A stretch of DNA of 64,000 nucleotides from CAIWKO01 sp964469155 (GCA_964469155.1 CAYXXU010000007.1:1-64000); one strand, 5' to 3'. Shown: positions 35,066 to 44,627, counted from the first letter of the stretch. Numbers and translations: made by a program. Notes: generated from the letters alone by a model not told the origin.

Positions 35066-36148
35066 TTATTTTGGTTCACGAACGGCTTCGTCAATAGTTG
35101 AATCTACCAGGATTCTTCCGCAATATTCGCAAACAATAATTTTTTTGTGCATTTTAATGTCGAGCTGACGCTGAGGTGGAATCTTATTAAAGCAACCGCC
35201 GCATGCATCGCGCTCTACCATAACCACGGCCAAACCGTTGCGTGCATTTTTCTTGATGCGCTGGTATGCTGTAATCAGACGGTCCTCAATATATTTCTGG
35301 CTTTCCTGTAATTTGTCAACCAGTTTCTTTTCTTCTTTTTCGGTTTCGGAGACAATCTCTTCCAGTTCTAATTTTTTCTGAGCCAGATCTTCCTTACGTT
35401 CTTTATGCGCCAGAATAGTCTTTTCCGAAATATCTGTCTTAAGTTCCAAAGCAGAAGTAAACTCTTTTATCTTTTTTTCACAAAGTTGTATCTCAAGGGT
35501 TTGAAACTCCATTTCCTTGGTAATAGAATCATATTCCCTGTTGTTACGGACATTCATCTGTTGAGCTTCATATTTTTTAATTAGAGACTGATGTTCTTTG
35601 ATAGCGGCTTTCTTTGCCTTAATTTCAGTTTCAATTTCTTTAATCTCAGCATTGATGTTCTCGATACGGGTTTCGAGACCGGCAATTTCGTCTTCCAGAT
35701 CCTGAACTTCCAGAGGTAATTCACCGCGAACGATGCGTATCTTGTTGATTTCGCTATCAACCTGCTGCAGACTATACAGTGCCACTAACTTTTTCTCAAC
35801 AGTTACATCTGCCAGATTTTCGTTTTCGGCCTTTTTTACAGGAGTGACAGGTGTTTCTTTCTGGATTTCTTTTTCTTTAACCGGCGGAACTTCTTTTTTT
35901 ACCCTGGTCTTTTCTTTTACAGGAGCCTTTTCTTTTAATTTTGTTTTAGCTTCTACTTTTGGAAGAACTTCCTTTTTGGATTTCACTTTGGGTTCTTCTT
36001 TCTTTACAGCTTTTTTTACGACCGGCTTTTCTTTTGCCGGCATATCTTTTACTAATTTTTCTTTAGTCGCTTTTTCTTTCACAGGCTTTGCTGACTTTTC
36101 TTTTGTCTTGGGCTCTTTCTCTTTGGCTTTTGAAGTCGTTTTTGCCAT
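35066..36148 (-). CDS. Coiled-coil zinc ribbon protein with Lys-rich tail
   Basis: 360 residues. Residues 1-115 are an extreme low-complexity Lys/Glu/Pro/Val extension (KEKATKEKLVKDMPAKEK-like units). Residues 120-290 are a long coiled coil (VALYSLQQVDSEINKIR then many E/K heptads). The C-terminus is a C4 zinc ribbon with CGGC (near 312-315) and CEYC (near 338-341). The coiled coil plus ribbon matches the CT398/DUF164 family, often found beside Nif3 as here (17 bp apart). The Lys-rich N-terminus is not part of the family core and resembles histone H1-like tails, suggesting nucleic-acid contact. Confidence 0.85.
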   Translation of the reverse strand: MAKTTSKAKEKEPKTKEKSAKPVKEKATKEKLVKDMPAKEKPVVKKAVKKEEPKVKSKKEVLPKVEAKTKLKEKAPVKEKTRVKKEVPPVKEKEIQKETPVTPVKKAENENLADVTVEKKLVALYSLQQVDSEINKIRIVRGELPLEVQDLEDEIAGLETRIENINAEIKEIETEIKAKKAAIKEHQSLIKKYEAQQMNVRNNREYDSITKEMEFQTLEIQLCEKKIKEFTSALELKTDISEKTILAHKERKEDLAQKKLELEEIVSETEKEEKKLVDKLQESQKYIEDRLITAYQRIKKNARNGLAVVMVERDACGGCFNKIPPQRQLDIKMHKKIIVCEYCGRILVDSTIDEAVREPK

Positions 36149-36165
36149 ATTTTTTATGTTTTAAA

Positions 36166-37254
36166 TTAAAAGTAATTTACGGGATTGGATTTTGTTTCGG
36201 GAAATAAAAATGCAAAAGTAGGAAATTTTTTCATTAAAACAGAAGCAATTAATTCAACTGAGAATTGTTCCGATTCAAAATGTCCTATATCTGCCAAAAG
36301 AATATTATCTGTAAAAAAATCATGATACTTAATATCCGATGTGATGAAAATATCCGCATGCCTGCGTATTGCCTGATTCAGTAGAAATATCCCTGAACCA
36401 CCACAAAATGCAACAGTTTGAATTTCCTGCTTAGAAATTTTATTATGCCGGATACATTTGGTTCCAAAAATTTCTTTAATTAATCGGAGAAAATCTGTTG
36501 TATTTATTGGCTGTTCCAAATTTCCAATGACTCCGGCCCCAATTTTAGCATAGGTGTTATCGACTTTATAGATGTCATAGGCTACTTCCTCATAAGGATG
36601 ATTTTGAAGTAATGCTTTGATAATTTTTGACTCAAAATTAACAGGATAAATTAATTCAATGCGGACTTCTTCCTCATAATGAAGTTCATTTGGCTTCCCA
36701 ACAAAAGGATTTGAATCTTCGTTTCCTTTAAAACTTCCAATTCCCTGCATATTAAAACTACAGGAATCATAATTGCCAATATGTCCGCCACCTGCAGCAA
36801 ATAATGCAGTTCGAACTTTTTCTGCGTGATCCGTTGGGCAATAAACCACCAGTTTCTTTAACAGATTACCTGTGGGTGCAAGAATTTTGATATTGTTTAA
36901 TCTGAGTTTTTTAGCAATAAATACATTTAATCCTGCAAAATTATTATCCAAACTGGTATGTGCACTATAAATAGTAATATCGTTTTTTAATGCTTTTTCA
37001 ATAATACGTTCTTCGGCATTGGCACCGGTAATTTTTTTCAGTCCATGAAAGATCAAAGGGTGATGAGAAATAATAAGATTACAGTCTTTACTGATGGCTT
37101 CATCCAGGATTTCTTCAGTAACATCTAATGTGATCATGGCCTGTTTCAGTCCGGACAGGCCATTTCCAACCTGTAATCCACAATTATCAAAATTCTCTTG
37201 AAAATCAACCGGAATTAACTGTTCGAAATAATCTAATACTTCATTGATTTTCAT
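36166..37254 (-). CDS. Nif3-like dinuclear metal centre protein
   Basis: 362 residues. Nif3/YqfO family: NCGLQVG near 26, ISHHPLIFHGLKKI near 62-75, SAHTSLDN near 97, and C-terminal ADIGHFESEQF (near 325-335) provide the His/Asp/Glu ligands of a dinuclear metal site. The middle (about 130-230) carries the PII-like insertion found in the longer YqfO form. Forms ring-shaped hexamers; its substrate is not settled. Same transcription unit as glmS and the zinc-ribbon gene. Confidence 0.9.
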   Translation of the reverse strand: MKINEVLDYFEQLIPVDFQENFDNCGLQVGNGLSGLKQAMITLDVTEEILDEAISKDCNLIISHHPLIFHGLKKITGANAEERIIEKALKNDITIYSAHTSLDNNFAGLNVFIAKKLRLNNIKILAPTGNLLKKLVVYCPTDHAEKVRTALFAAGGGHIGNYDSCSFNMQGIGSFKGNEDSNPFVGKPNELHYEEEVRIELIYPVNFESKIIKALLQNHPYEEVAYDIYKVDNTYAKIGAGVIGNLEQPINTTDFLRLIKEIFGTKCIRHNKISKQEIQTVAFCGGSGIFLLNQAIRRHADIFITSDIKYHDFFTDNILLADIGHFESEQFSVELIASVLMKKFPTFAFLFPETKSNPVNYF

Positions 37255-37266
37255 GAAAATAATTTG

Positions 37267-39105
37267 TTATTCAACAGTAACAGATTTTGCCAGGTTGCGT
37301 GGCTGATCGATACTGCAACCTCTCATCACAGCAATATGATAAGCTAAAAGTTGAAGTGGAATAGTTGCCAGCAAAGGAACCAGTAATTCTTCGGTATCGG
37401 GAATCTCGATAACAAAATCGGCAAGATTTCTTACTGCAACATCACCTTCAGTAACAATAGCAATAATTTTACCTTTACGGGCTTTAACTTCTTCAATATT
37501 GGAAACGATTTTTTCGTACACACCCTGATTGGTAGCAATAATGACAACGGGCATTGCTTCATCGATCAATGCAATAGGGCCATGTTTCATCTCGGCAGCC
37601 GGATATCCTTCTGCATGAATATAGGATATTTCTTTTAACTTCAATGCGCCTTCCAATGCAACCGGAAAATTATAGCCTCTCCCTAAGTATAAAAAATTTA
37701 TAGAATCTTTAAAGATTCTGGCAATTTTAATTATATCATCATTTACCTTTAAGGTTTTCTCAACTTTCGCAGGAATATTTTCCAACTCATTTATTATCTG
37801 AAAAAACCGTGATTTTGAAATACTGCCTTTTTTATCAGCTATCATAAGGGCCATCAATGCCAAAATGGTAACCTGAGAGGTAAAGGCCTTGGTTGATGCA
37901 ACTCCGATTTCAGGCCCGGCATGTGTATAGCTTCCTGCGTGTGTTGCTCTGGGAATGGAAGACCCAACAACATTACAAATACCAATGATGGTCGCCCCTT
38001 TTGATTTTGCCAGTTCAATTGCTGCCAAGGTATCAGCGGTTTCTCCCGATTGTGAAATGGCAATCACTACATCATCTTCATATATCACAGGATTTCTATA
38101 ACGAAATTCAGAAGCATATTCGACTTCAACAGGAACACGGGCCAAATCTTCGAACAAATATTCGCCGACCAGACCAGCGTGCCAGGAGGTTCCACAGGCA
38201 ATAATTATGACGCGCTTGGCATTTTTTAATTTTTCAATATAATCTATGATACCTCCCAGAGATACAATTCCTTTTTCAGCATTTAAACGCCCCCTCATAC
38301 TGTCTCCGATAGATCGGGGTTGTTCATATATCTCCTTTAGCATAAAGTGCTCAAAACCTCCTTTTTCGATAGCGCTGAGATTCATTTCCAGCTTTTGGAT
38401 GTAGGGTGTTTTATCTTTGTTTTTTATGGTAATTATTTTCAGATCTTCATTACGACGCAAAATGGCGACTTCTTCGTCATTCAAATAAACTACCTTTTTG
38501 GTGTATTCAATGATAGGGGTTGCATCTGAAGCGATGAACATTTCTTTATTTCCTATTCCGATAACTAAAGGGCTTCCCTTTTTTGCTGCAATCAAGAGGT
38601 CCGGGTCTTCCTGCGATATAATTACAATAGCGTAGGCCCCAATGACTTGGTTTAAAGCCAATCTGACAGCCTCAACCAAATCTACTTTTTCATGCGATCT
38701 GATATCTTCGATCAGGTGAATTAATACTTCTGTATCTGTTTTGCTGCAAAATACATAACCCCTGCTGATGAGTTCCTCGCGCAGTGTAGCATAATTCTCA
38801 ATAATTCCGTTATGAATAATGGCCAGTTTTTTGGAATGAGAAAAGTGGGGGTGAGCATTTACATCATTGGGCTCTCCATGAGTTGCCCAGCGAGTATGAG
38901 CAATCCCGATGGTGCCGGTTGTATCTCCACAGTCAATAAACGACTCCAGATCAGCAACTTTACCTTTGTGTTTATATAATTTGATGCCCCCATTCAGAAT
39001 TGCAATACCGGCGCTGTCGTAGCCTCGATATTCAAGGCGGTATAACCCTTTAATTAAAATAGGATAGGCCTGTTTTGGGCCAACATAACCTACAATTCCA
39101 CACAT
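37267..39105 (-). CDS. glmS: Glutamine-fructose-6-phosphate aminotransferase
   Basis: 612 residues. N-terminal Cys2 (MCGIVGYVG) is the glutaminase nucleophile. The glutaminase domain (1-240) has RWATHGEPNDVNAHPH. Two SIS domains follow: SQSGETADTLAA near 355 and the second near 470-560, with C-terminal PRNLAKSVTVE. It makes glucosamine-6-phosphate for peptidoglycan and lipid A. It sits in the conserved Bacteroidota order starch synthase / DUF4270 / glmS. Confidence 0.97.
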   Translation of the reverse strand: MCGIVGYVGPKQAYPILIKGLYRLEYRGYDSAGIAILNGGIKLYKHKGKVADLESFIDCGDTTGTIGIAHTRWATHGEPNDVNAHPHFSHSKKLAIIHNGIIENYATLREELISRGYVFCSKTDTEVLIHLIEDIRSHEKVDLVEAVRLALNQVIGAYAIVIISQEDPDLLIAAKKGSPLVIGIGNKEMFIASDATPIIEYTKKVVYLNDEEVAILRRNEDLKIITIKNKDKTPYIQKLEMNLSAIEKGGFEHFMLKEIYEQPRSIGDSMRGRLNAEKGIVSLGGIIDYIEKLKNAKRVIIIACGTSWHAGLVGEYLFEDLARVPVEVEYASEFRYRNPVIYEDDVVIAISQSGETADTLAAIELAKSKGATIIGICNVVGSSIPRATHAGSYTHAGPEIGVASTKAFTSQVTILALMALMIADKKGSISKSRFFQIINELENIPAKVEKTLKVNDDIIKIARIFKDSINFLYLGRGYNFPVALEGALKLKEISYIHAEGYPAAEMKHGPIALIDEAMPVVIIATNQGVYEKIVSNIEEVKARKGKIIAIVTEGDVAVRNLADFVIEIPDTEELLVPLLATIPLQLLAYHIAVMRGCSIDQPRNLAKSVTVE

Positions 39106-39108
39106 AGT

Positions 39109-40455
39109 TCACTTAAGTTTTGTATAAATAATTTCTAATCTCATTTTATCTCCTGAGCTTTGCGGTCCTTTGATAACAGCCCTGTTTCCTTTAATGGCTG
39201 CGCCTGAAACAACTATGAACAAGCCCTTGTCGTCAAAACTTCCATTTAATAATGAGTTTTGAAGATATTTGGAGATATTAAAACGATATTCGTGTGTGGT
39301 TGAGTTGTAAGTACCTCCGAAATAAGCTTCGCCATAAACGACATCAGGTAAAAAACTGTATGTGCCATTTGTATTTATTACAACAAGTGATAATAAAGCG
39401 GGGGGATCAAAATCATCAATAGTGGTGGGATCGACCCCGATAACAAGTTCGGCCTTATTAATGGCAATTTTATTAAGGGGCGTATTCTCGAAATAGGCAG
39501 GATCGACTGCTTTTGGAAACTTTAGCCTGATTTTTGTTCCGGCCATTGCCTGCAAAAAAAGTTTTTTATCGCCCAAGGTAGTATCGGGATTTGATTTTTT
39601 TATTTGATTTTTTAAGGTGTCGGCAGCCGAAAAATAATTATAATGATCAAAGGTGTTGAACCGGGCAGAATTTTCATTTATGACAAAACTATATTTCCTG
39701 GAAATCGTATCCGAATTCTTATGATAATACAAAGTGAGTTTCGAAAGAGATGATGTTGCATTAATGTAAAGAATAGATCCATCAGAGCTGACCTTATTGG
39801 TAGAAATAAAAAGTCCTTTAAAAAACTTTAAGAAGCTGGCATTGTCAGCCAGATTCCCTGATGATGCATTAATAAATTTCTCGCCTAATGAATTTTTAAG
39901 ATGCACGCGAAGCTGACGGGGATACATCACTCCATCAACTTTAACACTGTCACGTAAATTTGGTTTGAAATTAATATTGGCAAGATTGTTTTTGTAAATG
40001 CCCAGCCGGTCGTTAGAATAATAATTGTTATCTAAAGAAAAATCATCGGCAATTTCAAAAACATTTAAAGTAAGATTTGAAGACGTATCTCCATAAAATC
40101 CGCCATTATAAGCTAATGAAAGTATAATGGAATCGCAAACAGAGTTAGCAAAAGCTGTATCGATGTTTGAAGATGTCAGCCTGAACTGGGTATACATTCC
40201 TGCAGTGGTAAAACCAAACTCAGGATCGTAATAACTCCCTATCATGTTCAGTATGGTTTCGTCGGTTCTGACGGAATCCTCTGTAATAGTATGGGCACTT
40301 ATAGGTATACTGTTTTGAAAAACAACGCCAAGCAGGTTTTCAGAAGGCTGGATATTTGAACCTATTTCTTCATTTTTATTACACGAAATAAAAGAAATTG
40401 AAATTAGCAAAAAGAGGAGAAGCTGATTTCGGGAGAGAATGATAAATTGTTTCAA
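39109..40455 (-). CDS. DUF4270 family lipoprotein
   Basis: 448 residues. Lipoprotein signal LLLFLLISISFISC with the Cys near residue 25. The mature part is beta-rich, with VRTDETILNMIGSYYDPEFGFTTAGMYTQFRL typical of the DUF4270 family, a Bacteroidota-specific outer-membrane-associated group of unknown function. It precedes glmS by 3 bp, so it is certainly co-transcribed; this neighbourhood is widely conserved and hints at envelope biogenesis. Confidence 0.85.
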   Translation of the reverse strand: MKQFIILSRNQLLLFLLISISFISCNKNEEIGSNIQPSENLLGVVFQNSIPISAHTITEDSVRTDETILNMIGSYYDPEFGFTTAGMYTQFRLTSSNIDTAFANSVCDSIILSLAYNGGFYGDTSSNLTLNVFEIADDFSLDNNYYSNDRLGIYKNNLANINFKPNLRDSVKVDGVMYPRQLRVHLKNSLGEKFINASSGNLADNASFLKFFKGLFISTNKVSSDGSILYINATSSLSKLTLYYHKNSDTISRKYSFVINENSARFNTFDHYNYFSAADTLKNQIKKSNPDTTLGDKKLFLQAMAGTKIRLKFPKAVDPAYFENTPLNKIAINKAELVIGVDPTTIDDFDPPALLSLVVINTNGTYSFLPDVVYGEAYFGGTYNSTTHEYRFNISKYLQNSLLNGSFDDKGLFIVVSGAAIKGNRAVIKGPQSSGDKMRLEIIYTKLK

Positions 40456-40472
40456 AAGGATTACGCTTTTAT

Positions 40473-41306
40473 TTATTTTACAGCATTTTCGTCTACCAGT
40501 TCATCAACCAACTCATCATAGAAATTACTATAGACATCAATATAACTATCCATAGGTTGTAAATCGAGGAATGGTTTGTCAGATTGATGCGCATAAGAAA
40601 GTAATTCAGGATTAATATTTTCGGAACCGACAATGACTGCATCAGAAAAATCGATAGCACTTTTCATCATACCAACGTAATCTGATGATTTATATTGTTT
40701 AAGATCTTTATCAGTTACCCCTTCGTTTTTCAATTTCTTAAAGAAATCTTTGTCGAATGTATGCTTAAAATCATCGTTATATAAAGAACAGATGATCTTT
40801 GTGTCAGTAAATAAAGGGTTGTTCTTGAAGACGGTTTTAACATAAAATGGAACCAGACTCGAAAACCAGCCATGACAATGGATAATATCAGGCGACCATC
40901 CGAGTTTTTTAACCGTTTCAATTACTCCGCGTGCGTAAAAAATGGCACGTTCATCGTTGTCGGGATAAAATTCGTTATTTTTATCAACAAAAATCCCTTT
41001 ACGCTGGAAATAATCTTCATTATCAATAAAATAAACCTGTAAACGAGCCGACTGAATAGAAGCCACTTTTATTATTAAGGGGTGGTCAGTGTCGTCGATA
41101 ATCAGGTTCATTCCTGAAAGCCTGATTACTTCATGAAGTTGATTTCTTCTTTCATTAATACAACCGAAGCGGGGCATAAATGTTCTGATTTCCCGACACT
41201 TTTCCTGGATTCCTTGGGGCAGGTTACGGCTTATTTGTCCCATTTGAGTATCGCACAAATAGGGAACAATTTCCTGGGCAACAAATAAAACCTTATATTT
41301 TGGCAT
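40473..41306 (-). CDS. Starch synthase catalytic-domain-only protein (GT5 N-half)
   Basis: 277 residues. It matches only the N-terminal Rossmann half of glycogen/starch synthase: KVLFVAQEIVPY near 4-15, IYF-like DNEDYFQRKGIF near 97, PDIIHCHGWFSSLVP near 139-153. The ADP-glucose binding signature KxGG near the N-terminus is replaced (CDTQMGQISRNLP), and the whole C-terminal GT-B domain is absent. The protein is therefore unlikely to be an active glycogen synthase. It ends in an acidic tail (DELVDELVDENAVK). Short forms like this recur beside panC in Bacteroidota, implying a separate, conserved role. Confidence 0.8.
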   Translation of the reverse strand: MPKYKVLFVAQEIVPYLCDTQMGQISRNLPQGIQEKCREIRTFMPRFGCINERRNQLHEVIRLSGMNLIIDDTDHPLIIKVASIQSARLQVYFIDNEDYFQRKGIFVDKNNEFYPDNDERAIFYARGVIETVKKLGWSPDIIHCHGWFSSLVPFYVKTVFKNNPLFTDTKIICSLYNDDFKHTFDKDFFKKLKNEGVTDKDLKQYKSSDYVGMMKSAIDFSDAVIVGSENINPELLSYAHQSDKPFLDLQPMDSYIDVYSNFYDELVDELVDENAVK

Positions 41307-41335
41307 ATAATTAAGTTTTGGTGAGTTTCGAGATG

Positions 41336-41343
41336 CAAAGGTA
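41336..41343 (-). promoter_or_regulatory. -7 box for the starch-synthase/glmS operon
   Basis: TACCTTTG on the minus strand, 30 bp upstream of the start at 41306. Confidence 0.5.
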
Positions 41344-41399
41344 CTAAAAATTTAGCAAATAAAGGTTTTATCGTTTAGGTTTTTTGTCCATTCAGCGAT

Positions 41400-41433
41400 T
41401 TGAAGGCGTCTTTTAGAGTTTTCCGTATATTTG
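41400..41433 (+). promoter_or_regulatory. Promoter of panC
   Basis: TTG at 41400 and TATATTTG at 41426-41433 fit the Bacteroidota -33/-7 consensus, though the gap (23 bp) is slightly long. Start codon 13 bp downstream. Confidence 0.55.
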
Positions 41434-41445
41434 CAAAATTTTTAA

Positions 41446-42291
41446 ATGAAAGTATTTTCGAAAATTACAGATACCGAAGCTTATATTTCCTCCTTAAAGG
41501 AACAAGCATTATCTCTGGGTTTTGTTCCCACCATGGGAGCACTGCATAAAGGGCATGTATCACTCATCGAAAAGGCATCACGGGAAAACGATGTAACCGT
41601 CAGCAGTATTTTTGTTAATCCTATTCAGTTCAACAATCAGGAGGATTTTGATAGATATCCTGTTCAATTTGAAAAGGATATTGAGATGCTGGAGCGGGCC
41701 GGATGCCATTTGGTTTTTATTCCTTCCGTGGCTGAAATGTATCCCGAACCCGTGAACGATACCTATGATTTTGGAGTTCTGGACAAAGTAATGGAAGGGG
41801 CTTCCCGTGCAGGGCATTTTAACGGCGTAGCAATAGTAGTGAAAAAACTACTTCAAATTATGCAACCTGACAAAGCCTATTTCGGTGAAAAAGATTTTCA
41901 GCAACTGCAGGTCATCCGCTACCTGGTTACAACCCATAATATTCCTGTTGAAATTATTCCCTGCCCTATAATCCGCGAACCGGACGGACTCGCCATGAGT
42001 TCAAGAAATATGCGCCTCACTTTGGAAGAGCGGAAAACAGCCCCTCTGATTTACCAGACATTGCTGAGGTGTGCCGAGGCCAGTTCATCCTTAACTGTAC
42101 AACAGGTTAAATCGTTATTTTTATCTGAGATTTCTTTGTTTCCGGAATTCCGTCTGGATTATTTCGAAATTGCGGAAGAATCAACTTTACAACCCATCCA
42201 TAGCTGGCAGGAGTCGGAAAATCCAAGAGCATTTGTGGCGGTGTTTCTCGGAAATGTCCGATTAATTGATAACTTGAAAATTATTTTGTAA
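41446..42291 (+). CDS. panC: Pantothenate synthetase
   Basis: 281 residues. HxGH motif (His34, His37) in PTMGALHKGHVSL. YFGEKDFQQLQVIR and the KMSKS-like MSSRNMRLT segment (near 184-192) are also present. It joins pantoate and beta-alanine using ATP. Followed 12 bp later by panD, which makes the beta-alanine, so substrate supply and use are coupled. Confidence 0.97.
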   Translation: MKVFSKITDTEAYISSLKEQALSLGFVPTMGALHKGHVSLIEKASRENDVTVSSIFVNPIQFNNQEDFDRYPVQFEKDIEMLERAGCHLVFIPSVAEMYPEPVNDTYDFGVLDKVMEGASRAGHFNGVAIVVKKLLQIMQPDKAYFGEKDFQQLQVIRYLVTTHNIPVEIIPCPIIREPDGLAMSSRNMRLTLEERKTAPLIYQTLLRCAEASSSLTVQQVKSLFLSEISLFPEFRLDYFEIAEESTLQPIHSWQESENPRAFVAVFLGNVRLIDNLKIIL

Positions 42292-42303
42292 TTTTGCAGC
42301 CGC

Positions 42304-42654
42304 ATGATGATAGAAGTATTAAAGTCGAAAATTCACCGGGCCAAAGTTACCCATTCGGAGCTTAATTATATTGGTAGCATTACTATTGATGAAGACCTTA
42401 TGGAAGCTGCCAACCTTATTGAAAATGAGCGGGTGCACATTTACGATATCAACAATGGCGAGCGATTCAATACATACGTAATAAAAGGCCTCAGGGGCAG
42501 TTGCACCATTGGAATCAACGGCGCTGCCGCACGCAAGGTTTCGGTGGGTGATCTGATTATTATTGTATCCTATGCCAGTATGGATTTTGAAGAAGCAAAA
42601 ACCTTTTCCCCCAGGATCATTTTTCCGGATTCTGAAACCAATAAACTTAAATAA
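42304..42654 (+). CDS. panD: Aspartate 1-decarboxylase proenzyme
   Basis: 116 residues. The self-cleavage site Gly24-Ser25 (YIGSITID) forms the pyruvoyl group; numbering from the first of two Met codons agrees with the family, which supports ATG 42304. RGSCTIGINGAAARK near 72 and the Tyr58-region YDINNGERFNTY are conserved. It decarboxylates aspartate to beta-alanine for pantothenate. Confidence 0.97.
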   Translation: MMIEVLKSKIHRAKVTHSELNYIGSITIDEDLMEAANLIENERVHIYDINNGERFNTYVIKGLRGSCTIGINGAAARKVSVGDLIIIVSYASMDFEEAKTFSPRIIFPDSETNKLK

Positions 42655-42660
42655 CCACTT

Positions 42661-43686
42661 TTGAAAAAGAACCTTTTTACTGCTTTAAAACTTCTCATTT
42701 TTTTAGCAATAGGTTTTTTCTTTATCTGGCTTTTTTTAAAGGATCTCTCTTCAGTTCAAAAAAAGCAGATACTCGATTCGTTTTCAAAAGCAAATTACTG
42801 GTGGCTGTTGCTGAGTTTTTTCATTGGATTGTTAAGCCATGTATTTCGCACCATGCGATGGGAAATGCTCATCCTTACTATAGGTTACAAACCCCGGTTT
42901 AAGAATACATTTTTGAGCCTGATGATAGGCTATTTTGCCAATCTTGCCTTGCCACGGCTGGGCGAAGTTTCCAGATGCACCATACTTGCCAAATACGAAA
43001 AGATACCTTTCGAAAAATCGTTCGGTACCGTTATAGTTGAAAGGGCCTTTGATGTGCTGACTTTCGTGATTCTGTTTTTTGTTAACCTGTTAATTCAGTA
43101 CCCTAAAATTTCCGGCTATGTTCATGAAAAGGTTTATGAACCATTGTCTGAAAAGTTTGCTTTTATTGGTAAAGGATATGTGCTTATCAGTTTTATTGTC
43201 ATCGTTATTTTTGGAGTTGTTTTTATTTTTGTCTTCCATAAAAGACTACTGAAATTTAAATTTTACCGGAAGGGTGTTGATATTCTGAAAGGTTTTTGGG
43301 ATGGATTGAAATCTCTGGCAAAAGTAAAAAAGCCACTGAAGTTTTTAATTTTAACGGTACTGATCTGGGTGATGTATTACCTGATGAGCTACGTGTGTTT
43401 TTTTAGTATTGTCGACACCAGCAATCCGGGGCTTGATGCAGTACTATCGGTACTGGTGATGGGCACTATTGGTATCATGGTGGTTCAGGGGGGTATAGGA
43501 ATATATCCCGTTATTGTTGCCGAAACACTGACACTTTACGGAGTTATAAATATCATTGGTTTTGCCCTGGGATGGCTTATCTGGGGTGCACAAACTTTCA
43601 TCATAATTTTGGCCGGAATCGTTTCTTTAATTTTATTACCTGTTTTAAACCGCCAACCTCATGACACAACTCGAGATTATAAATAG
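42661..43686 (+). CDS. Flippase-like / LPG-synthase transmembrane family protein
   Basis: 341 residues, TTG start six bases after panD. About seven to eight hydrophobic helices, with the family motifs HVFRTMRWEMLI (near 60-71), NLALPRLGEVSRCTILAKYE (near 98-117) and FGTVIVERAFDVLT (near 121-134). It belongs to the YbhN/AglD-like family, which shares the membrane domain of lysyl-phosphatidylglycerol synthase. Lipid or glycolipid flipping is suspected but not shown. Its stop overlaps rfaE2 by 26 bp, so translation is probably coupled. Confidence 0.85.
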   Translation: MKKNLFTALKLLIFLAIGFFFIWLFLKDLSSVQKKQILDSFSKANYWWLLLSFFIGLLSHVFRTMRWEMLILTIGYKPRFKNTFLSLMIGYFANLALPRLGEVSRCTILAKYEKIPFEKSFGTVIVERAFDVLTFVILFFVNLLIQYPKISGYVHEKVYEPLSEKFAFIGKGYVLISFIVIVIFGVVFIFVFHKRLLKFKFYRKGVDILKGFWDGLKSLAKVKKPLKFLILTVLIWVMYYLMSYVCFFSIVDTSNPGLDAVLSVLVMGTIGIMVVQGGIGIYPVIVAETLTLYGVINIIGFALGWLIWGAQTFIIILAGIVSLILLPVLNRQPHDTTRDYK

Positions 43687-44158
43687 AAAGATTTTTCAAT
43701 CTGCTGCTGAATTCGAACGGTTATTGAACTATTACCGTTTTAAGAACCTTACCAAAGTTTTTACCAATGGCTGTTTCGATATCATGCATTTGGGACATAT
43801 CGATTATTTGTCGAAGGCTGCCGACCTGGGCGATATTTTGATTGTGGGTCTTAACAGCGACGATTCGGTTAGAAAGATCAAAGGGCCCAACCGCCCCATT
43901 TCCGATATTCATTCACGTGCTGCCGTGCTGGCTTCGCTGTCGTTTGTAAGTGCCGTTATTATTTTTGATGAAGAAACCCCCATCAACCTGATTGAATTTA
44001 TTAAACCCGAAATACTGGTGAAAGGGAAAGATTATTCGGTGGAAGATATCGTTGGCGCCGATGTGGTGATGGGAAACGGTGGTAAGGTGATCACCGTCGA
44101 TCTGGTGGAGGGTTATTCTACCAGCCTGATCGAGAATAAAATTAAAGGCAGTAAATAG
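43661..44158 (+). CDS. rfaE2: D-beta-D-heptose 1-phosphate adenylyltransferase
   Basis: 165 residues. Nucleotidyltransferase fold with HxGH (His43, His46) in GCFDIMHLGHIDYL, LNSDDSV and the C-terminal YSTSLIENKI (the ISTT/S-like motif). It activates heptose-1-phosphate to ADP-heptose for LPS core; here it is the stand-alone C-terminal half of the HldE fusion. Overlaps the flippase-like gene by 26 bp. Confidence 0.92.
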   Translation: MTQLEIINRKIFQSAAEFERLLNYYRFKNLTKVFTNGCFDIMHLGHIDYLSKAADLGDILIVGLNSDDSVRKIKGPNRPISDIHSRAAVLASLSFVSAVIIFDEETPINLIEFIKPEILVKGKDYSVEDIVGADVVMGNGGKVITVDLVEGYSTSLIENKIKGSK

Positions 44159-44180
44159 CCGGAAACCTGAGCCAATTTAT

Positions 44181-44188
44181 TATATTTG
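44181..44188 (+). promoter_or_regulatory. -7 box before lipoprotein/radA
   Basis: TATATTTG, 17 bp before the start codon at 44206. Confidence 0.5.
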
Positions 44189-44205
44189 TGAATTAAATCA
44201 AACCC

Positions 44206-44607
44206 ATGAAGACACTTCCAAAAAATTTCAGATATTTTTTTCTACTGGCAGGTATTATTACCCTTTTCTCTTGCACCAAAACAAGTACCGAGAACAAACT
44301 GCTGGGAACCTGGAAAATGATGGATGTAACCGATATCAGCGATTCATCGAGGGTTGAGAGATGGCAGTTTGTTTCGGATGGCAAGTTAAAGATATACGTT
44401 GATGCCAATGGCGTAACGGACAGTTTGCCCAAATCAGTATTGCACTATACTGTTCAATCCTACAAAAAGCTAACCTTTGTTCCATCTGATTCTTTGCCAG
44501 CTACTGATTATTGCCGCGATTGGGAAATCAGTAAATTAAACAAAGACGTAATGATTTTGACCTATGAGTCAGGAGGCGTGTTACAGAAAGAATTTGTAAA
44601 ACTATAG
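44206..44607 (+). CDS. Small lipocalin-like lipoprotein
   Basis: 133 residues. Lipoprotein signal ending ITLFSC (Cys near 23). KLLGTWKMMDVTD and the following strands (ERWQFVSDGKLKIYVD, LHYTVQSYKKLTFVP, MILTYESGG) fit the small lipocalin-like lipoprotein group of Bacteroidota. Ligand unknown. 20 bp upstream of radA on the same strand. Confidence 0.75.
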   Translation: MKTLPKNFRYFFLLAGIITLFSCTKTSTENKLLGTWKMMDVTDISDSSRVERWQFVSDGKLKIYVDANGVTDSLPKSVLHYTVQSYKKLTFVPSDSLPATDYCRDWEISKLNKDVMILTYESGGVLQKEFVKL

Positions 44608-44627
44608 CTTGACTTGTTCCTAAAGTA

